Assembly: GCF_002878395.1 (NCBI RefSeq)
Contig: NC_061119.1
Coordinates: 47,386,284-47,450,283, forward strand
Direction: 5' to 3'
From: Capsicum annuum
Lineage: Eukaryota; Streptophyta; Magnoliopsida; Solanales; Solanaceae
DNA: 64,000 bases
Part shown: in pieces, positions 24,552 through 36,172 of the stretch
Layout: each line of letters begins with the position of its first letter
Numbering within the stretch: the stretch's first letter is position 1
Notes under the pieces: model-generated
Told to the model about the DNA's origin: nothing
Seen by the model: the letters and a program-made list of their open reading frames with translations, nothing else
The model's database searches: none
Translations under genes and position numbers: made by a program

Positions 24552-26057
24552 TCCTTTCTATCTTGAGAGAAATTTGACCAAAAATTCATGGGCTCACCTC
24601 ATTCAGAAAGGCACTTCAAATCTCTTTTTTCCGGCCACACATCTTCTCCATACTCTTCATTTTATAGTTTGGCTTCTTTTTACTCTTCATCTTGCGGTTT
24701 ATCATCATTCATAACCGATTTAATGCCCATCTCTTCTCCAAGATAGTACAATCTATCCTCCCTTAGGATTATATTTCTCTAGTTTGGGTACTCACTAGCC
24801 TTGTGCCCTGGCCCTTGACAGTTAAAGCATTGAAATCCCTTGGGATTGGAAGTAGAATTCAATTTACCTTAATACCTTGGAGGATATTTTTAGATAGCAT
24901 TGGTGGCCTCGGGTTGGGCAGCCATGAATGAGTTTTATTTGATCTCCCTGTCAACCTCTATAGACGCATGGATGATTCCATCTATTGTGTCAAATTGATG
25001 AAGTGTCATGCGAGTGAAGATGTCCTAGTTTAACCCAACCTTGAAGCATACAATGTCATGACTTACTTGCTCTCCTCTGTGGTCAAGTTTCAACATCAAT
25101 TATTGAAACTTGACATAGTAAGCCATGCCACTCTTACTCCCTTGCCTCAGATTGTACAATTTGTCAAGGAACTCATGCCTATAAGTTTTAGGAAAGTACC
25201 TTTGCCTCATAAGGTTCTTCAAATCAAACCAAGGAGGAGGTTGTCCGCCAATCATCTCATTCCCAAATAATTTAACTTACTCCCACTATGTATTAGCATA
25301 CCTTTCAAAGTGAAATATAGCATAGCAATTTTTTTTCTTTAGTGAGATCATTAAGTTGGAAGAATTTATCACAAGACGACTCCCATGCAAGGTATACTTT
25401 GGGATCACTCTCACCTTTAAAAATAGGAAGGCTTACTTTGATGGAATTGAGACCTATATTTCAGTTTGGATGGCCATCTCTCACCTCTTGGCCTAAATCC
25501 CCATGTCTACTCCTCATTCTTTCTTCTCTCAAGTGAACATAATCATATGGCCCAGAACCATCATGTTGTCCTTCCCTACCATGGCCCTCAATATGGATGA
25601 GTCTATTTGTGTTAAGTAGAGCTTGTAGTGGCGGGATTGGATTTGGATAGTGAGGTCTTTGGTCAAATGGAGGTTGGATTGGAGGTTTTAGGTTTAGTGG
25701 TGGTATTTGGGTTCCAATCCCTTCTTGTTGGACTTGTTGGAGTAGAGGATGGCTTTGTCTATCTTGTTCTCAGCTTCGGGAGTAAAGATTGGTTCGATTT
25801 GTGGCAATTGGTGGATATAGCATTTGGTGAAAGGTCTCAGGAGTATTAGTTGGGGTAATGTTTTGAGGGGTCGAAGGTCGACTCCTTTGGCTTTCCACAC
25901 ATTCTAATCTCCCTTTAATTGATGCCATATTCATATCTAATTTCTCAATATCCATATTCAACCTAGCCATGTCTTTGGACATAGTTTTGAGGCGAGTTAA
26001 AATGAGATTGATGGCATTATTGTCCATCATTAGAGCATTTGAAGCCTCGGGCTTCAT
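24552..26057 (-). pseudogene. gag of element C
   Basis: The likely start is the ATG at 26057 on the minus strand (MKPEASNALMMDNN...), with a coiled-coil-like N-terminus (LTRLKTMSKDMARLNMDIEKLDMNM) and a proline-rich linker. After a frame shift near 25770 come HIEGHGREG, RDGHPN, and the gag core with FKGESDPKVYLAWESSCDKFFQL. A zinc knuckle, CFNCQGPGHKASEY, is at about 24784-24838; its last cysteine is tyrosine. A few stops break it. The tail runs to the left LTR. The acidic FKGESDP...YLAWE pattern is of the chromovirus gag kind. Confidence 0.75.
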
Positions 26058-27156
26058 TGTGGTTGTACAAAAATAACACTTCAAGTAATAGACCAATCAA
26101 GACACCAAATCAGTCCACAATCTCACACACAACAATACAATACAAAACCTACAACACAAAACACACATTAGTTCAAAATAACCTTACTTCACTTTCACAC
26201 ACTTTGTGCTCTCACACTTAATTTCACAAATATTTGCAAGTTTGATAGTATCCTATGCTTGATATGTTAACAGGTGAAGTAATTGTTTAAAATGACTCAA
26301 AATAAAAAAGTACACAAAAGAACGTTAACACAAAGGATGGTTTCAACACTAACTTACAACCTAGGACTAGCTTGTACGTAAGTAATGGAATCAACAAATG
26401 AGACTAAAGAGACAACAAAATGAAAATAGAAGATCAAAATTTCGAGTTTAAAATTGTCATGTGAATAGTAATTTGATAATGTGTAACTCTCTAATTAGCC
26501 GTAGGTTCAATAAATTTCAATTATCAATTTGATGATTTGGTCAATTCTTAATTTGGAATGGATGTAATTAGTATTGTAGGGAAAGTGTAAGTCTGAGAAC
26601 CTTTTTCAATTTCAATCTTTAAAAAGGTGTGACTTTGGCTTGTACAATTTCCACAAAACAAGGCCCTTGAAATAGGGAAAGTGGTTGGAAAAGTCTATGA
26701 CGTGATGGGTTCAAGTCCTCTTACCAACAAGTCTTACAACTTTATACTTCCCATTTTTATATCTAAAGTTCACTTTTATTGTTTTAACAAAATATGAAAG
26801 GTAAAGAACAACAAGAGCTCATAACAACCTTCAAGAACAACAACAGTATCCACACATCCAAGACCCAACCCGCCATAATAAACCACCAAAATTCGGCCTA
26901 GGTCTTTGTTCACAGCACTACTTTAATAAGTTTAAGACCAAATATAGATCTATATACCTTTTGTGTTAGTGAGTCAAGAAAATGACACAAGAAACAACAA
27001 TAACAACAAAATAAACCCTAGACCTAGACTTCACAAATTTCAGCCAAGAATATAACAATGACAAGCTCAACTCTTTGGCCAAGAACAAACACAAGAAACA
27101 CTTTTTTTTCAACTACCAACCTCAAGATTGATTTTATTGGAACAAAACTAACCATA
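26058..27156 (-). other. Leader of element C
   Basis: About 1.1 kb lie between the primer site and the gag start, with no coding frame. It is A/C-rich on the plus strand near 26120-26220 and 26800-27020 (AACAAC runs). Confidence 0.6.
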
Positions 27157-27171
27157 AGATTTGATACCAAA
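27157..27171 (-). other. Degenerate primer-binding site of element C
   Basis: The reverse complement reads TTTGGTATCAAATCT immediately inside the right LTR; TGGTATCA matches initiator tRNA-Met and the rest is diverged. Confidence 0.6.
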
Positions 27172-27821
27172 TGATACAAGAATGACAAGGAAAGGTACAA
27201 AACATACACCAAAACAGTCCACGAATTTGGAGAACCGAGGACCCCTTTGGTGACCACTCTCGGATTCACTACCAATAACAAGAATACAAGACATAATAGT
27301 GTATTTGACACAAAAATAGACAACCCAAACAAATTTAACAACAAGAAGAAGATGAAAAACACAATAAGATTTCAACAATAGAACGATTACAAGGTTACAC
27401 AACAAGAACACTACCAATGGTTACAACAAAATAAAGATAGAAAGATAGACAAATATAGATATAATCTTAAGTACCCAAGAACATATTAAACTCTTGGAAC
27501 CTTAACACTACACACTACATTCACCTATCTCTTACAATTGACACAAGAGAGGCGTCAACCACCCAAGCACTAATCTATCAAGAAATGCAACACACAAGTA
27601 ATTCCACACATGTATATGACCTTAGTTATAGTTTTAGGACTCTCTCTCTCTCTCTCTAAGAGGACTTTTCTCTCAATATCATTAAGTAACCAAACAAATA
27701 AACCCTACAGTGTTCTATTTATAATACATTACAATAATACACAAAATGAGAAAAGGGCCTTTTAGTGACTAGTCTTCAAAAATACTCAAAAAGTGTCATG
27801 ATCATGATCATACTTGTATCA
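27172..27821 (-). repeat. 5' LTR of element C
   Basis: It carries the same six-base inverted ends as the left copy. It includes a CT microsatellite at about 27640-27656 that is shorter in the left copy. Confidence 0.85.
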
Positions 27822-28313
27822 GAAAACATATAAATAAAATGAAAACTACAACTAAGAGTCCAAAAATTATATAAAAAGTCAATGATATTAATAAGGGAAA
27901 AGTATCCATTCATATCCAAGAGTCTAGCATAATAAAACTAAGGAAGTATTAGGGTGAACTATCTTATTCCAACTACATTCAATATACGTCAATGATATAC
28001 CATATATCCCAGATATATATACGAATAAGGATTGAAAGAAAGATATATAGTAATATACAAGGCAAAGTAACGACTAAACAAAATGAACAACGAAGGAAGG
28101 GATATATGGTAGTACCATATCTTTATATAGGTATATATATATATATACATATACATATAAATATGAGGTCATCTTAAAGAATAACCTATATCATCATATT
28201 CTTATTTAAGACCTCATTAAAATACGTATTAGGATTTAAATATTATTATACTCACAGTTTCTAATCCACATTGTTATACATGAAATAATCGTGCATAATA
28301 ATGTAATCATAAG
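27822..28313. repeat. LTR-like sequence, part 1 (before element D)
   Basis: AT-rich, no coding frame. It is continuous with 36173 onward once element D and its duplicate are removed. It includes an (AT)n tract at about 28132-28165. It probably belongs to the same diverged LTR as 36173-39180; that link is inference. Confidence 0.35.
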
Positions 28314-30713
28314 TGTAACACCTCATATTTTGGGATAGAATTCAAACCGTTGTACATAAGTATATAGACCTGAACCCAATGATTCTATTTCTACATATGT
28401 GTGATGAACAATTATATAATATAAAAATGTCCTTTTATATCAGTTGAGGTCATAAAAATATCCAAACTCAAAGACGAGTTGAGAATGCTTCCATTGGTTA
28501 AGTTTTAGTGAATATTTAAGCTTGGGTCAAATTTAAATGACAATTACTCCTTGTACATAATGAGTTATGTATCCTACAATATACCAAAATAAAGATATTT
28601 AAATCTTGTTTCCAAATCCGACATTAGAGAAGAAAGTTATTCTCATTTTAATTTGAAGTATCTATCTATCAACCAAGTGATGACCAAGATGATAAGCCGT
28701 CAACTAAGTGACAACCCATCATCTCTAGTGGTCAGCCTAGAGCAGTAGGGGGTAAATTGCAGCCTGAAAGTGATGACCTTGGTGACGAGAGATTAACCTT
28801 GATAAAATATTAGTTTCTTATCACTCATAAACCTCTCCACTCTCAAGAACAGTAAAAATTAGGGTTTTCTTTCAATATCATTTCCCAAGGACAAGATTCA
28901 AGCCCTTCTTCAAGAAAGCCAAGATATTATAATTCTTAATCCAAGAACATTAAAGAAAAGTCAATTGTCTTTCAAGATCAATGTCTTAAGGTATGTTAGA
29001 TATTCATCCATGGAGTCCAAGAATCCATGTTTTATGATTTAAATTATGAAATTACATGTTTATAACTATTTATCTCCATGAGGATTTTATGAATTTCCAT
29101 TATACATGATGTTTAAAATCTATTTTCATTGAAAGAAACCCTTACATGTTTAAAGCATGATATTTCATTGTTAAATCCCCAAGTATGGTTTATTGCAATT
29201 GTGATATTCCCAAATTTTTCACTCATTCCCATGCTTAAGTCCATGAATTTCTTTCAATTTAAATTTCAAGTTAAGATTATAAACTGTTTCAAGTGGAATG
29301 CATTATAGTATGTTTTAAATATTTTGGTTCCCATGCTTAAGACATTCTTTACAAGTTTTTGATGAAATGCCTCAAAGAATGAGTTTTGAATATTTACTAC
29401 ATGCCATGTCCTCAAAGTTATAGTACAATCTTGTTGTTATTGTTAACAAGTCTCGAGGGTTCAAATACCCAAAATTTAGCTATTTTACTTAGTTTTTAGT
29501 ACCCATAGAATGATTTCTGAATATACCATGAGCATTATAAGTTTCGTCTATCATCATAATAAGTTAAACATAGATCAGTTTAGAATTTAGTGTCCTTTAG
29601 TTAGGAGTAGGATTTAGAATCAAGCGAATGCAGGGATGACGACTTCCCTATTAGTTAGGAAGAGTCGTTAGTAGAATTCCTTGTGTTCGAAAACTATGTA
29701 ACCAACATTAGATGAGGAGTCACCCACCAGATTAGGCTTGACTACCTCCAATGGGTCACCATCAGATTAGGCTTGACTTTTCCCAGGTATCACCCATCAG
29801 TTTAAGCTTGACATCCTAGTTTTTTAATAGCTTAGTGGATCCATACAACCTTATAGTACTTGTGGAATGGTACTAACACCCTTTCAATAGGGGCTACAAC
29901 TTTAACCCTAATCATAGGGCCTGTCGGTTAGATGATACCTCCTACAGGCTCATTTCAGTATTTAGTATACCTCAGTTCAGGTTTGCATTGACCATAGCAT
30001 ATAGTTATCAGTTATTTAGTTATCAAATTTTAGTATTTTAGTTTATAGACTATATCAAAAATATGTTATATGCTTGGTCATACATTCTCAGATTTTACAG
30101 TATTCACATATTCATATCAGTTATTAAGTTATCTCATGTTTTTTGTCAGTTATTATTTTTGTACATGATCCCGTTCATATCATCCTAAACCCATCTAACA
30201 TACTAGTACATTTAAAGTACTGACCACATACTCATTTCTTACGCTATGATGTCTCATATCATAGGTTTGGATGCTCGAATTCCTGATCGTACTTAGACTT
30301 TCTAGTGTATTAGCAGCAGCATCCATGGTGAGTCCTCATCCTTTGAAGATGAGTTACCTTATATTCAGTTTCATCAGTAGTTCAGTTATTTAGTCAGTTA
30401 CAGTTAGTTGGGGGCTTGTCCCATTAACTCCACATTCAGTAAGTTTAGAGGCTTTCAGACTAGTACAGACAGTTACTCAGTTTTTAGTTGTCAATTTTAG
30501 TTATTTTATTAGTATTATCAGTGTCATTTTGTAGAAATTATTAGAACTATGATTTAAAATCTTATGGCTTTTTTAAATTAAATATTCTAAAATACACTTT
30601 TGTTGTCGGTTTAATTTAGTGCTCACAGCAGGTACTAGTATCATGGGTTAGCTTATGTTCACTTCTGACTGTAAGCACTGTGTAGCTCCCAGGGTGTACT
30701 TTTAGGGTTTACA
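28314..30713 (+). repeat. 5' LTR of element D
   Basis: It starts TGTAACACCTCATATTTTGG and ends AGGGTTTACA; it is about 200 bases shorter than the 3' copy. Much of the difference is in the GACGAGCC/GTGACGA repeat block (28670-28800 here, 33950-34135 there). Confidence 0.85.
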
Positions 30714-33568
30714 AACTTGGTGTAAGAGCCTAATATTTTAAAGTATCCTATGGAGTATGAAAGATTCATTGAGTAGAGTATTGTACATAGGTGTGAAGTA
30801 TTCCACAATTATGGACAAGAGGTTACAAGACGTTTTAGAAAGATTTTCCCTTCTTTCATATCTCAGATCGTGCTATAGAAAGGTCTTCTAAGAAAGTTAT
30901 ACAGATTCTCATCTTGCTCTATTCTTGTAAGCCTTGCCTTGTTTTCATGGTAACAAAAACAATCAAGCTTAAATCCTTAGAGATAAAAATTTTCTCATAC
31001 AGTTCCCACAGACAATTATGGGATTATATGACGGCTAAAAATTATCCTATCAGTGCCTTTATATTCTAAAGTATGAAAGATTTCCTTCATGATTCATGAA
31101 AATCATGCAATTAGCTAAAGTTAGATGTGTTTTTAGACCTCTTCTCAGAATCCTATGATAGCATATGACCTAGAGTTAGAAGTATGAACCCAGGAGTTTA
31201 GCAGTAGTAGTAGAGTTGGGATAATGTTATCCGGATTAAGTAGAGTATGTATTCTATTTGGCTAGTGGTGTGAAAGGTGAATTAGTAGGATTGAAATAGT
31301 GTATGTAATAATTTAAGTTTGGTAATTCAAAATTATATGTGTTGTTGATGTTGGTGTAGTGATTATTCTCCTGGTGTAGTGAAAATATAAGTTTAGAGAT
31401 GTGATATTTGTAGGCCAAGATAAAAGTTGTACGGTTATTAAAGATTTTCGGATATATATTTTATGTGTTAGAATCTAAGTTTGAATCTTTGAAGGTTGAG
31501 CTAATAGAAAGAGAGTTGAAAATTCGAAGTTAGTCAGTTCTTAAGTTGTTACATGATGTATTTGGGGCTATAGAAAGTTAAGAGTTCTATCTCAGAAGGA
31601 TGTATCAACGGTAGGGTTTTACAATATTAGGTGCATTCTTTTAGGGCGAGTTTAATGTTTATGAGTATCGTTACATCTCGGACTCTAGAGTAAAGTGGTT
31701 TCAGTTCAGTTTAGAGATGTTTATCAAGTGGTTCACAGGCTTAGAATGATAGTCTTAAGATAAGGGGGAGATGATAAAACAAGTAACCAAGTCAGTCTTT
31801 CAGATCCTAGTAGTGATGCCAATATGTGTAGAAAAGCAGTAGGAGATGATTATGCCCAACTTGTTCTTACCTCAGTGCAAGGTTTCTCATTCATCACAAT
31901 ATCTACTCATGCCTTACATATTAACCCTATGATCATAGCTCATATTTGTGGACTTTATATAATATCATTTACGCTTCTAGTTCTTAGTAAAAGGAGTTCT
32001 AGTTCACCCAGTAGTCCAAATCGTATTTCATGAATTTATGAACTCCAAACTCAGGTCATGCAGCTCATGACTCATCTATTCATGCTTTACAGTATTTTCA
32101 GTTCTAGTACTCATGCTACAATTCTAATGATCAACGAAATTCAGATTATGTCATGTTTATCCTCAGTTTAGATCTCTTGATGAATCCATGATGCTGATAT
32201 TCTATTCTCAGGTCTCTTTTAAGTGTCAAGTTCTGTATAGTGTTCATTCATGCTTCACGTCCTCATGTTTTAGCCTTTTAGTGACCTCTCTTTTTGAAAT
32301 AATGTAGTGATGAGCAATTGGTTAGATGGGAGAGAATAAATATTTTATGTTATGGAAAGATTGTTGCATGCTTTCTTTACTCAATACTGTATTTATGAAG
32401 ATAGGCTTGAATTTCATGTTGGTATGTCAGTTGATAAATGGATTACTCATTAGTGAATTACCAGTAAGAGGTTCTATTTAGTTGTTGAAAGATAAATTAG
32501 AATTATTCATGACATGAGAAGTTGTGAAATTGCAGGGCGTGTTGAATTCATGATTCAGACTAGTATTATAGTGTTATGTGTCTATTTTCTAGATTTGAGT
32601 AGGCTTGTACATATTGGGAGAATTCAGTCTAGCTTAGACTTCAGTAGGTAGAGTTATTAGTGCCCATGTAAATATTTTCAGTAGTCTATGGAGAAGTTCA
32701 ATATTAAGGTGGAAGGTATAGTTGAGAGAGTATTCGAGGAGTATGTCTAAGCTTGAAGTTTAGTAGTTGCAGTGCATGAGGCTTAGTATCTCTATCCTAG
32801 CTGATGTTTTGTAGGCCTGTGTTTCATATTATAGAATTTTATCCATGTATGATTTTTTATCCAGATGTCTTATTCAGACCATGCCCAAGATTGTTTGCTC
32901 CCTAAAGTAATTAGAACTTCACAGAAAGAGTGTCGAAGAAATCCTCCAGTTAAGTATAAGCTTTCAATATGAGGTTATCTGTATAACCAATAATTTAGAT
33001 TAGCAGTCAGACAGGCAAGTTCCAATGGTTTTTCTATCTTTCGATCTAGTCTTACTATTTGAAGTTCAGGAATATGTCCCTTCTAAGAGATAGTTTGTCC
33101 GCATCCATGTGGATTGTGAATCCAGTTCAGTTCATGCATCATGCATCAATTTTAGATTCCAAATATTCAGTTCATAAGTGTCCCATGCATCATCTCATTC
33201 TTTCCTTAGTAATTCAGTCAAATCAGTATTATTTGGGTGACAAACTATCCCAAGAGAGAGATATTATAATACCCTGAGTTTTCATATACTTAACCTCTAA
33301 CCTTTACTTCAAGAAACCATATTAATCATGAGGTAGTGGTTACTCATAAGTTGACTCTCTTGTTTCTATCTCATCCTTATAACCATAGTCATTTTAGTAC
33401 ATGTAACCACGTGGCCAGTTCATTCGGATATCATGCCAAAACACAGTTATGTAGTCATGTTCAGATACATATATGTTCAAGCGTAGTATATGCTCTCAGT
33501 TACCTAAGTACAGTAGTCTAAGTCTAACCAGTCTCATTCAAGGATGAATGTTCCCAAAGGGGAGATAT
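30714..33568 (+). other. Interior of element D: primer site, leader, non-coding body, polypurine tract
   Basis: The primer site TTGGTGTAAGAGCCTA is at 30717-30732, diverged from TTGGTATCAGAGCCTA. A leader like that of element A follows (ATGGACAAGAGGTTACAAGACG at about 30811). From about 31110 it matches the inverted 47690-50100 region. The polypurine tract AAAGGGGAGAT is at 33556-33566, preceded by ATTCAAGGATGAATGTTCCC. The longest open frames are under 75 codons and show no known motif. Confidence 0.75.
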
Positions 33569-36167
33569 TGTAACACCCTACATTTTTAGGCTAAAATTCA
33601 AATCATTGTTCCTAAGTATACAGACCTGAACCCAATGATTCTATTTCTATATATGTGTGATGATCAATTATATAGTGTGAAATGTCCTTTTATATTAGTT
33701 GAGGTCATAAAAATCTCCAAACTCAAAGACGAGTTGAGAACACTTCCATTGGTTAAGTTTTAGTGAATATTTCATCTTGGGTCAAATTTAAATGACAATT
33801 ACTCCTTGTACATAATGATTACATATCCTACTATATACCAAAAGAAATATATTTAAATCTTCTTTCCAACTCAACTGGTTTTACCTTAATCTGACATCGG
33901 AGTTGAAAGTTATGCTTATTTTACTTTGTAGTATTTATCTGTCAACCAAGTGATGACCAAGCTGACGAGCCATCACTTAGGTGACAACCCAGATGACGAG
34001 CCGTTAAATAAGTGATGACCCATCAGTTCAAGTCATCAGCCTACGGCAGAAGGGGGTAAATTCCAGTCTTAAAGTGACGACCTAGGTGACGAGCCATCAC
34101 CTAAGTGACGGGCCATCAACCTTGATCGTCAACCAAAGTTTTTTGCTTTTTTTTGGTTTCTTTAGGGTTATTCTTGTATTTACCTCACCTAAAACCCCAT
34201 CCCCATGACTTAAATAATGCATTAAACCCTATTAATTGATAAAATATCAGTTTCTCATCACTGATATTCCTCTCCACTCTCAAGAACAATAAAAATTATG
34301 GTTTCCTCTCAAGATCATCTCCCAAAGACAAGTTTCAAGCCCTTCTTCAAGAAAGCCAAGAAATAATTCTCAATCCAAGAACATGCAAGAAAAGTCAAGT
34401 CTCTTTCAAGATCAAAGAGTTAAGGTATGTTAGATGTTCATCCATGGGCCCTTTTCATCCATAGAGTCCAAGAATCCATCGTTTATGTTCTAAATTATGA
34501 AATTACATGTTTATAATGATTTATCTCCATGAAGCTTTTACAAATTTCAATTATACATGATGTTTATAATCTATTTTCATTGAAAGTAGCCCTTACACAT
34601 TTAAAGAATAAAATTTCATTGTTAAATCCCCAAGTATGGTTTTAGTATTGCCATTATGCTATTCCCACATGTTTCACTCATTCCATGCTTAAGTCAATGA
34701 ATTTCTTACAATTTGATTTTCAAGTTAAGATTATAAACTTTTTTAAGCAGAATGCATTATAGTATATTTTAAATATTGTGGTTCCTATGCTTAAGACATG
34801 CTTTACAAGTGTTTGATGAAATGCCTCAAAGAATGAGTTTTGAATATTTACTACATGTCATGTCCACGAAGTTTTAGTACAATCTTGCTATTATTGTTAT
34901 CGAGTCCTGGGAGTTTAAATACCTAAAAATTAGCTGTTTTACATAGTTTTAAATACCCCTAAAATGCTTTAAGAATATACCAAGAGCATTATTAATTCCG
35001 TCAATCATCATAATCAGTAAAACTTAGATCAGTTCAGAATTCAGTGTCCATCAGTTGGGAGTAGGATTTAGAACTGAGAGAATACAGGGATGGAGCTTCC
35101 CCGTCATCCAGGCAGAGTCATTAGTAGCGGTCTCTGTGTTCCAGAACTGCGTAGCCATCTTAGGATAAGGAGTCACCCATCAGATTAGGCTTGACTACCT
35201 CTCAGGGGGCTCGTCATATTAGGCTTGACTCCGCGTTGGTGTCACCCATCAGTTTAGGCTTGACATCCTGGTTTATCAGTAACTTAGCGGATCCACATAG
35301 ACGTTGTTAGTACTCGTGGCATGGTACTAAAACCCTTTCAACTTGGGTTATAGGCTGAACCCCAATCAGTTCAGAGTGGGGTACATTTGTTAGATGATAC
35401 CTCCCACAGTCTCAGTTCAGTATTCAGTATACCTCAGTTCAGGTTTGTATTGACTATAGCATACACTTATCAGTTATTCAATTATCAGATTTCAGTATTT
35501 CAGTTTATAGACTATGTCAGAAATATGTTATATGCTTTGTCATACATTCTTAGATTATACATTATTCATATATTCATACTAGTTATTCAGTTATCTTATA
35601 TTTTTCAGTCAGTTATTATTTTTGTACATGAGCCCGTTCATATCTGCCTAACCCTATATAGCATACCAGTACATTAAAAGTACTAACTGCATACTCATTT
35701 CTTGCGCTGTGATGTCCCATATCATAGGTTTGGATGCTCGGATTCTCGATTGTGGTTAGACTTTCCAATGCATCAGCAACAGCAGCCGTGGTGAGTCCTC
35801 ATCCTTCGAGGACGAGTTACCTTATGTCAGTAGTTCTATCATTTAGTCCGTCAGAGTTAGTTAGGGGCTTGTCCCATCAACTCCACAGTCAGTCAGTTTA
35901 GAGGCTTTCAGACTAATACAGACAGATAGTTAGTTTTCAGTTGTCATTACCAATCATTTTATTAGTATTATCAGCGTCGTTTTGCAGATATTATTAGAAC
36001 TATGATTTAAAACCTTATGGAATTTTTTAATTAAATTTCACATTATTCTCTTTTGTTGTTAGTTTAATTCAGTGCTCAAAGCAGGTACCAGTATCGTGGG
36101 TTAGCTTGTGGTCTCTTGTAATCTTAACAATCATGTATCTTCCAAGGTGTACTCTCGGGGCATTACA
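33569..36167 (+). repeat. 3' LTR of element D
   Basis: It starts TGTAACACCCTACATTTTTAG and ends GGGGCATTACA. At 33950-34135 it carries several copies of GACGAGCC-rCACCTAAGTGACG modules, the counterpart of GC-rich blocks in the other LTRs of the window. Confidence 0.88.
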
Positions 36168-36172
36168 ATAAG

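Larger units (their letters stand above)
23913..27821 (-). mobile_element. Element C: gag-only LTR retrotransposon (TR-GAG type)
   Basis: Two direct repeats, 23913-24551 (639 bp) and 27172-27821 (650 bp), both begin TGATAC and end GTATCA. Between them are 2.6 kb holding a gag-like frame on the minus strand, a degenerate Met-tRNA primer site beside the right repeat and a purine-rich tract (AGATAGAAAGGA) beside the left one. No protease, RT or integrase is seen. Such TR-GAG elements have been described in plants and depend on other elements for reverse transcription and integration. Flanks CACAA and GAAAA do not match, so one edge may have been rearranged. Confidence 0.75.
28314..36167 (+). mobile_element. 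Element D: non-coding LTR retrotransposon (LARD type)
   Basis: The two LTRs are 28314-30713 and 33569-36167, flanked by a perfect five-base duplication ATAAG (28309-28313 and 36168-36172). The interior (30714-33568) has a Met-tRNA-like primer site and a clear polypurine tract but no recognisable gag or pol. Most of the interior (about 31110-33568) is homologous to the minus strand of 47690-50100 in element F. It must have moved using proteins of a partner element. Confidence 0.85.

Noticed and set aside
25628..25849. Plus-strand frame inside element C
   Set aside because: It is the antisense shadow of the gag proline-rich linker.
28132..28165. (AT)n and ATATAC tract as a possible promoter or origin
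   Set aside because: A simple microsatellite in non-coding sequence with no neighbouring gene.
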